Origin: Barthelona sp. PCE
Taxonomy: Eukaryota; Metamonada: BaSk clade
Reading direction: 5' to 3'
Length of the DNA stretch: 64,000 nt
Assembly: GCA_040285745.1 (NCBI GenBank)
Contig: JAUFOR010000002.1
Coordinates: 124,001-188,000 of the forward strand
Position 1 is the stretch's first letter; each line of letters opens with the position of its first letter. Made by a program: the position numbers and the translations under genes. Positions 1 to 9,795 of this stretch are shown here, piece after piece. Under the pieces are notes generated by a model. The model did not search any database and was not told the DNA's origin. It saw only the letters and a list, made by a program, of their open reading frames with translations.

Positions 1-2
1 TC

Positions 3-947
3 TTCCGCTCGTCAGAGGCAGCCCCTTTCCATGAGCAGCAGCGTACGGCGCAGACAAAGCGCACATCAGAAGAGATTCTAAGAAATCCAAAGGCGAGCTT
101 CAAGACCGACAGTAATGTTTTAATGAGATACAAGCTCGATGTCACACGCAAGGAGGAGCTACATGAACTGCGCTCCTTTGGCATTTCGAACATTTCTGAG
201 AAAAACATGGCGAGAGCCAGCCCCCGTGTCAAGAGCACACGTAAAAAGGTACGTCGTCCATCTGCAATGGCCCAAAAACCCACGGTTTATGCCCCCATTA
301 TGCACTCGAACGAGCCTACGCCAATTGCTAACAGGCACCAACGAAAGAATCTAACAGACACCGCGCGAAAGATCGATAGGAGAATGAAGGCGAACAGAGC
401 CGTCGCTGTCCCGCCTGCAACAGGAGCTACGTTCCTCGAGACTGTGGCCATCAAACCGAGCGAGGTCGACTTTGGATCTATCGCAAATGGTGGTAACTAC
501 AAGCTCACAGTTAGTATTCAAAACATACACACCCGCAAGGTTCGTGTTAGGATGGCACATGTGCCCAAGCATTTAGAAAATGCAATCAAGTACAAGGTGC
601 CTGTACCAATCATGCCAGGTCTGACCTCGAATCTCTCCATCTATGTTAGGAGCTCTGAGTTACCATTTAACGAACTATTCTCTTTCGAGGTTTCTATCGA
701 GACAGAAACAGCTGTGTATAATCTTCCGTTGTACGCGCAAGTTGTTAACCATGAGGATGTACGCGACCACTCAAACCACTCGACCAATCCCAAGGTAGTT
801 TGTGTATCATACAAGCATGTTGATAGGGCTGTGAGAGAGACAGATGACGAAGATTCATTTGATGCTAAATTCGATTACAGAAACCCAGAAGACCTATCAA
901 TGGATGAGATCGACAACGTTTTGGAAAAAACTGTCAGTAGATACTAA
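3..947 (+). CDS. ASH-domain protein, 5' truncated by window edge
   Basis: The frame is open from base 3 and no stop precedes the first in-frame ATG at 123, so the gene very likely begins outside the window and 123 is probably internal. The visible part has a basic, disordered N-terminal stretch. After it comes an immunoglobulin-like beta-sandwich (about residues 105-210 counted from ATG 123) with the ASH/MSP pattern: KPSEVDFGSI, repeated hydrophobic strands, and a PLYAQV closing strand. The tail is acidic. ASH domains (ASPM, SPD-2, Hydin) are typical of axonemal, ciliary and centrosomal proteins, so a flagellar role is inferred. The exact orthologue (for example a CFAP or SPAG17 family member) cannot be fixed from this fragment. 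It converges on the next gene with 18 bp between stops. Confidence 0.6.
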   Translation, partial: FRSSEAAPFHEQQRTAQTKRTSEEILRNPKASFKTDSNVLMRYKLDVTRKEELHELRSFGISNISEKNMARASPRVKSTRKKVRRPSAMAQKPTVYAPIMHSNEPTPIANRHQRKNLTDTARKIDRRMKANRAVAVPPATGATFLETVAIKPSEVDFGSIANGGNYKLTVSIQNIHTRKVRVRMAHVPKHLENAIKYKVPVPIMPGLTSNLSIYVRSSELPFNELFSFEVSIETETAVYNLPLYAQVVNHEDVRDHSNHSTNPKVVCVSYKHVDRAVRETDDEDSFDAKFDYRNPEDLSMDEIDNVLEKTVSRY

Positions 948-965
948 TGTAAATTATTTATATTT

Positions 966-2816
966 TTACTCTTCATACTCTTCATACTCAACTACTTCAT
1001 CCCTAACATTCACATGTATGCATTTGGTCAGCTTTGGGATTTCGTCAACTTCTTTTGTTGCTGAAAAAGTACGCTTTCGGAGTGAAAACATGCCTCTTCT
1101 CCTTTCTGCTCTAGGTTTATACTCAATTGAAAATCCTGGTAGCTCTTCATCCAATATAACATTAACTTCACACTTCCCCTTTGGAATCTGCATTACATCC
1201 AACGGAGTGGTTGATTTCTCTGCAACATCAAAAACTGTAACCAGGCATCCAGCACGGCGAACGGCACAAAGTGCAAACTTTGTAAGGGAGTACCATATGG
1301 ACGATATTTGCTCATTACGATAATCAGAATCAAAAGTACATATCTGCTGCAATGCAGAATTATAAACAGCAACATTCATGTCTTCGTCCAAAATGACGCA
1401 GTATTCATCACTGTCTGTAACATATTGTCCTGTTATCTCGGCGGCATGGGGCTCTGTAAGCAACTCAACCGATAGTAATTGGAACTTATCGTAGGACCGT
1501 AAGGCACGTTTTCCACTCATGATTTGAACAGTGTTTTCTTTCACAAACGTCACATCATCAATCAAAGAAATTCGAGAACTGCTGAAAACACATTCACCTG
1601 TTTCGTTACAATATATGCTTACTTTCTTATCAACGACAAGAGCTGAGAATAAATTGCTTGCATACACTGCTGAATGCTTTTTATGCCCCAAAGATCCAAC
1701 TTTTGCAATCCTGTCAAATGGAAGGAGGCCAACAAACGAAATCGAAGATGATTCAGCATTAAACTTGACAATGCTATTGCCAACAACAGTAATGTCTTGA
1801 TGTGAAAACCTAGGGACGCATTTGTGGACCAATTCTACTGCTTTTGTTCGACAATTAAGGGTATAAACACCCAGATCGCAATGTAAAGCGACGATTGTTT
1901 CATCACTCACGAACTCAACACTTGAGATATAGAAGTCAACTGACTTTTCAGTGACTAACTGGAGCTCGCCGTTTCTGAGGCTCATCACATACACTGTTCC
2001 GGCGCTGCAAAAGGCAAAAAGCCACGTGTCATTGTCTGTGTGTGTTACAGAGAAGCAGTCTGGTTTATACTCGAGGTCAAACAGCTCCTCGATGGACGAA
2101 TCATTATCGCTTATAGAATATATTATGTTGTTGTTGCAATAAAATATCTTATTTATAGGAGAATCGACACCACTCTCAATATGACAGTAGTATGATGATA
2201 CGTCTGACTTGAGCAATACAAGATCATTTTCACTATAATTTTTGACATGCAGCAACCCAAAGTGGTGAGAAACTAGAAGATTATTCATCACATGCATTTG
2301 ACTCTCACTTGGAAAAGGTACCGAAAACTGTGAAACTCCAACACTCGTCCTACCGTTCGGTGTACATCTTCCCGGGACAGCTACATTGCCAATAGTGACG
2401 TACACTATGCCAGAACCATCCGTACCATGCTGATAAAAATTGCTTAATCGACCAGCGCCTTCATAACTGCTGAAGGTACATATCTCATCACTAGAGTCGT
2501 CTTTATGGCAAAAAACGGTATATTCCTTCTTGAACCTGTCTGAGTGTGTCTCTGACCAATTTAATATATGGCCCTCGTCAGTTAAATTATAGATCAAATG
2601 AGTTTGGGAACCGATTTCCTTCAATGGCACTTCATTGTAAGCAATTCCGGTACATTCTCTGACTAACTCACCCGTTAGCGTATCGAAAACAGATACATTG
2701 CAACTGTCGCGCTTCAAACCTGTAATTCGTGCAAAAAACTTTCCGTTATGCGAAAATTGAACCCCAACCTGTACAGAAGATAAGGGTTTGCTCTCCAAAT
2801 CAACAAAATGCTGCAT
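966..2816 (-). CDS. WD40/beta-propeller-like protein, possibly WDR75/UTP17-like
   Basis: A protein of about 616 residues made of repeated short beta-strand units of the kind VQFSHNGKFFARI, VSVFDTLTGEL and VYVMSLRNGELQLV, which is degenerate WD40 or related propeller architecture. The C-terminus is basic and then very acidic (EYEEYEE). I start it at the ATG ending at 2816, where the sequence becomes protein-like. Further upstream codons in frame encode a Phe-rich stretch with no ATG, and a T-rich initiator-like motif lies about 25 bp upstream of 2816. The opening strands and a second, cryptic propeller recall WDR75/Utp17 of the small-subunit processome. That is a weak resemblance and the gene may be another propeller protein. 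Confidence 0.55.
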   Translation of the reverse strand: MQHFVDLESKPLSSVQVGVQFSHNGKFFARITGLKRDSCNVSVFDTLTGELVRECTGIAYNEVPLKEIGSQTHLIYNLTDEGHILNWSETHSDRFKKEYTVFCHKDDSSDEICTFSSYEGAGRLSNFYQHGTDGSGIVYVTIGNVAVPGRCTPNGRTSVGVSQFSVPFPSESQMHVMNNLLVSHHFGLLHVKNYSENDLVLLKSDVSSYYCHIESGVDSPINKIFYCNNNIIYSISDNDSSIEELFDLEYKPDCFSVTHTDNDTWLFAFCSAGTVYVMSLRNGELQLVTEKSVDFYISSVEFVSDETIVALHCDLGVYTLNCRTKAVELVHKCVPRFSHQDITVVGNSIVKFNAESSSISFVGLLPFDRIAKVGSLGHKKHSAVYASNLFSALVVDKKVSIYCNETGECVFSSSRISLIDDVTFVKENTVQIMSGKRALRSYDKFQLLSVELLTEPHAAEITGQYVTDSDEYCVILDEDMNVAVYNSALQQICTFDSDYRNEQISSIWYSLTKFALCAVRRAGCLVTVFDVAEKSTTPLDVMQIPKGKCEVNVILDEELPGFSIEYKPRAERRRGMFSLRKRTFSATKEVDEIPKLTKCIHVNVRDEVVEYEEYEE

Positions 2817-2932
2817 ATTGAATGTGCATATTGAATGAAAGTGAAAAAAAAAATAGAATGTTTTACAATGAAACACACGAACGTATGAGATGCTTAAATC
2901 TCTGTATCATTCGTAGCGTTTAACACGATCAT

Positions 2933-3970
2933 TTAGCGTCTTGCTACACGATGGTAGCTATCGTGAGAGTACTTACGGAAGACAGCTTGGAAACGACTTG
3001 TTCTAGCGTTGCTAAGCAAATTCTTCAGGACACGACGGGGTTCCTCGAGCTCAGCTTCAGCGTACTCGGTGTAGTGATGTAAGTTGTCAGACCATCTAGC
3101 ATGACCGTTCTCCTCTAAAGCAACAGAGATAGCAGCGGCAGAAAGCTTGGAAGGTAGGAACTCTAAGGAACGCTCAGAAACAACGGCTAACTCAATGAGA
3201 TAGTGTGCAAGGTACTTAGTGAGCCTGTCAGCACGAGCAGCACGTGTGTAACGTCTCAAGAATGTGAAGGAGGTTGGAGCGGCCAGGTCAAATGTGAGGG
3301 TCTTCAGGAGTAAGCGCTCCATGCGCAATACTTCGCTTGTGGTGTAGGCATTATCGGTAATGTAGACGAAATCCTTAACAACAGGTGTCCAGATCTCCTC
3401 AAACTTGGAAGATAGGAAAAGACATGTGATGCCAACCAGTTGGAGCTTGTTACGACGAACAAGACGACGAGAAAGGAAACGATCCAAATAATTAATTGCC
3501 AAGAAAAGACTCTCGGGAACAAGCTTGAACTTGTGGTGGACGTCGACTAACCAGTCAACAAGGATAGAACGCATGCGGGGGGTTACATCCTGCTGAGTTT
3601 CAAACATACCAGGATTCCATGTGAGGTTCTTCTCCTGTGACTTAAGGTAAGAGTATATTTCAGGAGCGTATTCAGCTGCAAAGAGAGGGTTGTCCATGTT
3701 GGTAGTGTCAATGTCGTACTCAGCCTCAGGAATGTTGTCAACAACGGGAACCATCTGCTCAACATGTTGTACATTTTCGAGAACAGTGTTTTCACGTACA
3801 ATAACTTGAGGCTTGCGGCCTGCGGTGAATCCTTGGTTACCGCTCACCTCACCCAAGGTAGAACGGGTTGAGGTGGAGCGCGCGCTTGGTCGTGATACTG
3901 AAGCAGTTCTGCGAGAGTTAAATCTACCACTACCATTGAAGCTGCGGTTGTTGCGGTACTGATTCATCAT
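2933..3970 (-). CDS. B-type (mitotic) cyclin
   Basis: A 345-residue cyclin that activates a CDK at mitosis. The N-terminal region is Ser/Arg-rich and contains a textbook destruction box, RSTLGEVSGN, at residues 36-45, the recognition motif of the anaphase-promoting complex. The cyclin N box begins with the hallmark MRSILVDWLVDVHHKFKL (residues 133-150) and is followed by the second cyclin fold (LAHYLIELAVVS..., about residues 255-335). The length and motif order match cyclin B. It starts with two consecutive ATGs, either of which could be used. Codon choice is strongly biased compared with its neighbours, suggesting high expression. Confidence 0.93.
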   Translation of the reverse strand: MMNQYRNNRSFNGSGRFNSRRTASVSRPSARSTSTRSTLGEVSGNQGFTAGRKPQVIVRENTVLENVQHVEQMVPVVDNIPEAEYDIDTTNMDNPLFAAEYAPEIYSYLKSQEKNLTWNPGMFETQQDVTPRMRSILVDWLVDVHHKFKLVPESLFLAINYLDRFLSRRLVRRNKLQLVGITCLFLSSKFEEIWTPVVKDFVYITDNAYTTSEVLRMERLLLKTLTFDLAAPTSFTFLRRYTRAARADRLTKYLAHYLIELAVVSERSLEFLPSKLSAAAISVALEENGHARWSDNLHHYTEYAEAELEEPRRVLKNLLSNARTSRFQAVFRKYSHDSYHRVARR

Positions 3971-4328
3971 TTTAATGTTATGAATAAAGTCTAAAAAGCA
4001 AATCCATTCAAAAAATGTGCGGACAAAGTTTATAGCTTTCTATACCTAGTTTATGACATTTATGCTGTATATTACAAAATGTAGAGCTATAGAAAAGACT
4101 ATAAAATGCTCATACGTTGAGATAATTCTAGGAGATGAGTAATGCTTATCTTCTGGGGATAGTTATCCTGCTGTAGTACAATAATTCATCATATAATCCA
4201 CGATTATGATAGTATAATGAGTATATAACGACTTTTTCACCATATGCCTGGGTTGTTTACTAATTTTTCTCTACAATGCTTATTGCCTTAAACTATACTT
4301 GCCTCAGCTCGTTCTTCGATAAATGACA
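3971..4328. other. Intergenic spacer between tandem genes
   Basis: This 358-bp AT-rich stretch holds the presumed promoter of the cyclin gene and the 3' region of the next gene. I looked for tRNA-like B boxes, paired C/D snoRNA boxes and open frames and found none that hold up. An isolated ATGATGA (C-box-like) on the minus strand near 4194 has no matching D box. Confidence 0.5.
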
Positions 4329-4985
4329 TTACCTGATGCGTATATCACTGTCACAGCACTCTATTATCTCACCAAAATTATGAGACATGTACACAAATAA
4401 ACAGAAGTCAATGGCACCAACAGACATTTCCGAATCCACGTTTTCCCTCAGATACCCACACAGATCCTGAACGTTCTCAAACTCAAAGCGTTCAAGAAGT
4501 CTTGTTAAGTGCAGGTCTGGTTTGCTTACACTTGAGTATCCTGTGTTCCTTGCAATGTGATAACATGTGATATCACCGATGTATGGAAGAACCTTAAAAT
4601 CCTGAATCTCATTAATGGAGTTAACAAATTCCTGATATGCCTCAATGTTATCTTTAAAACCGTTAAATACGGATCTTATCGCCCTGATCTTGCGTCCATT
4701 CTTAAAGATAATCAACAAAGCTTCCTCATCCTCGCCGTTAGTCTTGATTAGAGCATCATAGAGTTTTGGGGCCAATTTTGCTGCATGCAAGGATCGAAAA
4801 CCACTTGCACAGACGACATATATATATTCATCCATGAAATCCATGAATGATGGAGGCCAACTTCTGCTATTGACGTGATCCAAATCCTTACTGTGATGAG
4901 CCAGTGTAAACTCTCTTGCTGAGGTGAAAAACGCCTCTAAGTCTGATTTTGTCCGGAGGGAATCCAATTTTGATTCTGAAGTCAT
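4329..4985 (-). CDS. HhH-GPD-like (DNA glycosylase fold) protein
   Basis: A 218-residue protein. Residues 133-160 show the helix-hairpin-helix signature of the HhH-GPD superfamily: LPYIGDIT (hairpin), CYHIARNTGY (helix), then KPDLHLTRL. Asp157 sits where the catalytic Asp of glycosylases such as EndoIII/MutY lies. No iron-sulfur cysteine loop is present. The start at the ATG ending at 4985 is preferred because upstream in-frame codons include only a TTG. Similar short HhH proteins are common in bacteria and phages, so horizontal origin is possible. Whether it cleaves damaged bases or is a structural relative cannot be decided here. Confidence 0.55.
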   Translation of the reverse strand: MTSESKLDSLRTKSDLEAFFTSAREFTLAHHSKDLDHVNSRSWPPSFMDFMDEYIYVVCASGFRSLHAAKLAPKLYDALIKTNGEDEEALLIIFKNGRKIRAIRSVFNGFKDNIEAYQEFVNSINEIQDFKVLPYIGDITCYHIARNTGYSSVSKPDLHLTRLLERFEFENVQDLCGYLRENVDSEMSVGAIDFCLFVYMSHNFGEIIECCDSDIRIR

Positions 4986-5384
4986 ACTGAAAGTGGACAA
5001 AGAAGAAAAATGAGCTTGATAAATTTGTATCTTTTTTTCAACAGTTAACTGCCTTTATTGTTTATTTAAGCCAAAATTTTGGGTACAAAAAATAATTAAT
5101 GTAAAAAAAACAAAACCTGCGTACCTATTCAAAGCATATGCACATTTAATATTTATTTAACATCCTTTTATTTGGTAAATATTGCTTTTTACGGTTATTA
5201 AACAGTGTAAAAATGTGATATTACTGGAATATCCTACAATGATCTTTACTCACCTTTTAACAACAGCTGAAGTGTCCAAATACTACTATGTCCTAAAAAT
5301 CAGATGGTTGTAACAAAATAAATCTCATTATAAAACTGAATTCCAAAAATTCACCCTTTTCTATTTACTCATCGTTCATGAGCG
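4986..5384. other. Divergent intergenic region
   Basis: A 399-bp very AT-rich interval between divergent genes, serving as promoter space for both. An ACCCTTTTCTATTTAC element lies about 25 bp upstream of the RRN3 ATG. An out-of-frame ATG at 5378 precedes the true start by 7 bp. No gene is seen in the rest. Confidence 0.5.
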
Positions 5385-6701
5385 ATGTCAACACTCACAC
5401 AAGAGGAGGTCATTAATAATCTTACGAATTCGGGCAAGAATGATTCTTTTTGTCAATACTTTCGCACATTAAGTATAAGCGATTTAAATAGTCGTGTATT
5501 TTACAAGGCCCTCAAGATATGCGTCACAAACGATATCAAAATGATTCACAAGGTCTACTATTCACTACTACAACTTTTACAGCCTGAGCTTAAATTTGTT
5601 GCAGCAGAAGACGTAGATGAGGAGGAAATCGGTGGAGAAGACAAGGGAGAAATTGTTGTCACGAATGTACCATCATCAATTGTCGATCTAGTTCATTTCC
5701 TCATTTATGATTTACTTGACTTCATTCCAACGTCAACAAACACATTTTGGAAACAGTTGGTACGGGTAAAGCCCGATTCACAGAGTCATCATATGCTTGT
5801 GCAGTCGTACTTAGGCAACTGTCTAAAATTTGCCTCTGAACTACCTTTTCTTTCAATGAGTATCCTACAGACAGTTCTTTTGTTTCTAATAGATGTAGAT
5901 TTGCTGGCTCATAATATGATTAACAATCCCAAAGAATCAGAGAATGCAAGCTATATTCAAACACTTGATTCAGTATTGTTCATGCTTTTCAGATACTTTT
6001 CGAATGTCACAAAGGAGGAAGAATCGAATTTTGAGTTCTTTGACCTCTTTCACAAAACTTTTTTTGATCAACTTGATACTCTCGGATTACAATACCTTGT
6101 TTTCTTAGTTGTTTGTCTTAAGGAGGACAACAAGGACGCCTTTCTTGAATCTTCTTTTGAATCTTTAAGAACTGACTCACTTGATGAGCTCACAATGATG
6201 CATTGGTTAGTTGGTATAACCAGTAGAGTGAAATCACTCAGTCAGCTTGATATTTTCAAGGTTTTAGAGTTTATTAATGTTCTTCTTCACAGCAATTTAG
6301 ATATACTAAGAGTTGAACAAATTTCTCTCATTTTAAGTGGATTGCTTTACATTATCATATATAGAATTGAAGATTTACTGGCTGGGTCCATCAAAGGAAC
6401 AACTATATTTAACCAAAAGATTGTCTTTATCAAAAAACTCATTTTTTCAGAATATGAACAGTTTTCTAAAGTTTTTATTGATAGAGAAGTTTTAATGAGT
6501 TTTGTTGATGTATGTGAATTCTATGATATCGATATCCCCTGTGCATGGCTTGAAACACTCTACAAAAACACATTTGTTGAAGAGCGCAATCCACTTCTAA
6601 AATTCCTCTTCGACCCTTATCCAGAAGTATTGGAATGTAGTAGGAAATTTATTACACAGTCATTTAAGGAATTTAGCAACCTAGAACACGTTAAAAAGTA
6701 A
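5385..6701 (+). CDS. RRN3: RRN3/TIF-IA RNA polymerase I initiation factor
   Basis: A 438-residue all-helical HEAT-like protein. Its landmarks match RRN3: a mid-protein segment of the type ILQTVLLFLIDVDLL followed about 25 residues on by LDSVLFMLFRYF, and near the C-terminus the diagnostic LLKFLFDPYPEVLECSRKFI, equivalent to the FPFDPY.L..S..FI block of yeast and human RRN3. RRN3 bridges Pol I to the promoter-bound core factor and couples rRNA synthesis to growth. It is somewhat shorter than the human protein (about 650), lacking long tails. A short upstream ORF begins at 5378 and overlaps the start out of frame. Confidence 0.75.
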   Translation: MSTLTQEEVINNLTNSGKNDSFCQYFRTLSISDLNSRVFYKALKICVTNDIKMIHKVYYSLLQLLQPELKFVAAEDVDEEEIGGEDKGEIVVTNVPSSIVDLVHFLIYDLLDFIPTSTNTFWKQLVRVKPDSQSHHMLVQSYLGNCLKFASELPFLSMSILQTVLLFLIDVDLLAHNMINNPKESENASYIQTLDSVLFMLFRYFSNVTKEEESNFEFFDLFHKTFFDQLDTLGLQYLVFLVVCLKEDNKDAFLESSFESLRTDSLDELTMMHWLVGITSRVKSLSQLDIFKVLEFINVLLHSNLDILRVEQISLILSGLLYIIIYRIEDLLAGSIKGTTIFNQKIVFIKKLIFSEYEQFSKVFIDREVLMSFVDVCEFYDIDIPCAWLETLYKNTFVEERNPLLKFLFDPYPEVLECSRKFITQSFKEFSNLEHVKK

Positions 6702-8315
6702 ACAAAAATAATTAGGAATAATGGGGTTAGCGTGTTTCCCACTGACAGTCCCGTTTTTACTATTCTGATATTTAGACCGAAGTCCCGCGTGACGAGCGGT
6801 ATCAGAAAAGACTGTCAGCAGCTCCTTTCACATGAAACAGCGTCTTATTTATACTACAGACGCAAAAAGTAGTTTAACACAGTAAAAATGTATATGGTCT
6901 ATATTTGGGGTGTAATTTACACACCTTTCAATGTGAATAAAGAGTGAAACCCACTAACAGCTTCATTTTTACAAAAACCTTAACTTTAATATGTTAATAG
7001 TTCGTGGACAGCTCATCCCTACTTCCCTTAACAATATCTAAAAGTAAGAATTAACAAACAACTTCGATGCCTGCAGATCAATATTCGCTTCTGATATTCT
7101 CTTCTAATGTGATTTACAGAACTAACACTATTGTTTTACCAATTGTTTCAATTCTAAAATCTTAAAAATGCAGATTTAAAACGTGCCACCCAAAAAATTC
7201 GCAATCTGCAAACTGAATTTGTCACAATCATGATTCTGTATGTGTGTGACGCAAAGTATACAACCATTTTGTACGCATGGATTGAGAAACAAAACTTCCT
7301 ATTTTGTAAAAAAGTGAAATCTTGTAGAGAACCTTAAATATGATTGTAAAGTTGCTTAATACACTGTAACATAAGTAACAAACAAAATACAAAGCAAATA
7401 GCAGAAGAATTGTCAATACAAGCAAATATTTACACAAACTTGACTTCTTTATATATTATGATTAAAATTGTTATTGCATCGCGGATTGGGCACTCAGCTA
7501 TGATCCCAGACGATGCTGGGGGTTGAACTGAAGCTCACTATCAATGCTATTCTGCTTCGACCTATAAGATAGATAAATATGTGGGTTATTGCGTCACAGG
7601 CACCTTCATCATTGCTTTACACAACTCGGGTTACTTGCATCAGCGGAAAAAGGTCGAAAACTAAAATTCACAAGTTGCTATGCAGCTCTATCATTCCATA
7701 ACCATTCGTGCAATGAGCTAATAAATTACAACGAGCACTTTGATAATGATTTTTTTTGTCTAAGTTTATGAGGCATATAGAAAGAATTTTTGACCTCTAT
7801 TTTCTTAGTTGAGTATGATATGCTTAGCGCTATGATGCCTTCAATGAATCCTCCAGATCACTGAGTGATTCATTCTTGCTTAAAACAATGGACAGAGATA
7901 CATTTACTAAATAAAATCATGCTAAATTGATAGCTATAAAGAGTATTATGAAAGTCTTTTAACTTACTGCGTTCTCCCTTTTTACCCAATAAAGGGGACT
8001 GTAAGTTAAAGCAAAAACTGCCGGGCTCATAATTCTCCAAAATACTTTCAAAAAATATCATTGCTCCAATAAAAAGATGCTTTTTGAGGTGGATAAATCA
8101 CAAATAATAGTATAAACATCGAACAAACATTGTTTAAACAGCCAAAAATCTCACACAAGGACTAAACCTCATGTTGAATCATTATTAGCAGCTAATTTCG
8201 TAGTGGTAGCACAATAAATTGCTTAAAATCCCAAGAAATTGAAAAAAGGAGGAAGAATGACAAAAACCTGCTTTCAGTTTTATTTCTTGATTTCTACCCT
8301 TAATACATTTTCTAA
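6702..8315. other. Gene-poor AT-rich region
   Basis: About 1.6 kb without a convincing protein gene; the open frames are short and lack composition or family signals. The proximal part (6742-6863) folds into an ordered set of hairpins, described separately. A 5-bp hairpin with CCCAG/CTGGG arms and a six-base loop lies at 7505-7520. An inverted repeat (AATGAATC/GATTCATT) lies near 7848-7875. I see nothing else. Confidence 0.5.
6742..6863 (+). ncRNA. Structured RNA candidate, unknown family
   Basis: Perfect nested helices are visible. Stem 1 is CTGACAGTC (6742-6750) with GACTGTCAG (6810-6818). Stem 2 is TTCTGATA (6763-6770) with TATCAGAA (6800-6807). Inside stem 2 are two abutting hairpins: GAC-CGAA-GTC (6775-6784) and CCGC-N7-GCGG (6785-6799). 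A further 6-bp hairpin, GCGTCT/AGACGC, occupies 6840-6863. The segment between stems 1 and 2 has a GTTTTTAC run, loosely Sm-site-like. No tRNA, 5S, U6 or SRP signature was recognised. The strand is uncertain because the helices are symmetric. A conserved ncRNA such as an snRNA or RNase P/MRP part is possible but unproven. Confidence 0.35.
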
Positions 8316-9795
8316 ATGCAGGTTCGTGACATTAACAGTATTTCGTCTTACATACCAACACAAAAACTAACATTTATTCGACTTTCAACACGCCATTTCT
8401 CAAAAACCTATACACAAGGCCCCTCCTACTGTTTCTAACATCCAACCCCCGAACAAGCAGCAAAGGACCCCATTGAAACCTGATGTTGTAATCGAAACTT
8501 CAGTCACAACACTGGAATCAACTCCTAATTCAACTACAGAAGTTGAGCTGGTTTCACCATCTTGCAAACCCAACAAGGATGTTTACGTTGAGAAAGAGTA
8601 TGAACCGACAACGACTACCCCTTCTAAAGCTCCCAACCTACAGCCAACGACCGCTACAAAAAGCAAAAAACCAAAAGCACCGAAAACCAAGCCCGTTGCA
8701 ACCAAAAAAACATCCGAGGTCATTGATATAGATCTCCCTGAACCCGAAAACACCCAGGATCACATCGAAAACTGCACGAAAATCTATGATCAGATGAAAC
8801 AGCGCATTGCCGACCCTCAACGCTGCGAAGCCACACGCTATCCGCTCGACGTGGGTGACAAAATAATCTGGATCCCACAGGCCACCGAGAACGTCATTTC
8901 TCACTACAAGGATGAGGAATACGAACGTCCCAACTCTGAGCACTGGAACAATCCCTACGGATGCGTTATGGGTATCGTCACCGGGGTCCAAGACAGCCAT
9001 ATCTATGCGTATCAGCAGAGAATCACAATCAGTGAGCTCGATGCCCAATGCGTCAGTGATATCTCATCATCTGTCCATTCCTTTCTGTATGAGGACGATC
9101 ACGAGCTGAACGGCGCATCGTACACGCTCCCATACATGGAGATATTCGACAGCGATGTCCCCGTTTGCGTTATCACAGGCATGGCTCTTGCTCAGTCACT
9201 GGAACAGAAACCTAACAAGCACCCTTACTTTCATATGTACTACGGGTGCACTGATGACCCAACGCAGGTTCAAATTCATGAAGGTCGTGTGTGGGATACG
9301 CGTCCGTTTCAGGATACTTTTCCAAACTCACTTTTCAATAAGTACAAGGTCATCTGGTACGACACCCTCATGTCGGGCGAGTATGCCATCTCTATCGGCC
9401 AGTGCGAGCGCTATGTTTCACCATGGGAGGTTACCCTTGACTCGGAGGAGAACTACGCGTTCAAGAATAGTTACACTAACCAGGACGCAACAGTAAGGGA
9501 GAAAATTGTTGCGCTCCTTACAAGCATCAAGGACATGGAGGGATTTAAATCTTTGCTGAATAAGCCAACCAGTACTGAATGCATGGGCTACAATCAACGC
9601 TTCCCTAACGCCATTGATCTCAAGACGGTCGCCAAGCGCTGCGGCACATACAAGACCTTTAATGAGTTCATTGATGATATTGAAACTGTTGTACAACAAG
9701 CAAAAGAATGGAATAGTCCCGATCGTATCCAGTACATTGCTGCTGAGATGATTGAAAAGCGCATCGCACAGGCCCTCGATCACTATGCCCAATAA
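8316..9795 (+). CDS. BRWD/PHIP-like bromodomain protein (no WD40), probable 5' intron
   Basis: The frame is open from about 8371 to 9795, but the first in-frame ATG is only at 8797, inside the conserved region. The simplest solution is exon 1 at 8316-8321 (ATG CAG), an intron at 8322-8418, and exon 2 from 8419, giving about 460 residues. The N-terminus is Pro/Thr/Lys-rich. The middle part has the PHIP/BRWD ancillary module (YPLDVGDKIIWIPQ, then FPNSLFNKYKVIWYD and YVSPWEV). The C-terminus (about 9488-9785) is a bromodomain with PNAIDLKTVAKR and the acetyl-lysine-binding Asn in EWNSPDRIQYIA. It should read acetylated chromatin. The N-terminal WD40 propeller of animal BRWD proteins is absent. 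Exon 1 is an inference. Confidence 0.7.
8322..8418 (+). other. Proposed 5' intron of the bromodomain gene
   Basis: The 97-bp segment starts GTTCGT and ends CTATACACAAG. It joins ATG CAG in phase 0 to the long open frame. The 3' end resembles that of the better supported intron at 10137-10179 (CTCACACCAAG). An alternative exon 1 from 8257 to 8337, with 5' splice site GTATTT, is also in phase but would add a hydrophobic N-terminus unlikely for a nuclear protein. Confidence 0.35.

Noticed and set aside
7828-7866. TATGATG ... CTGA pair resembling a C/D snoRNA
   Set aside because: The boxes are only about 30 bp apart with no flanking stem or guide.
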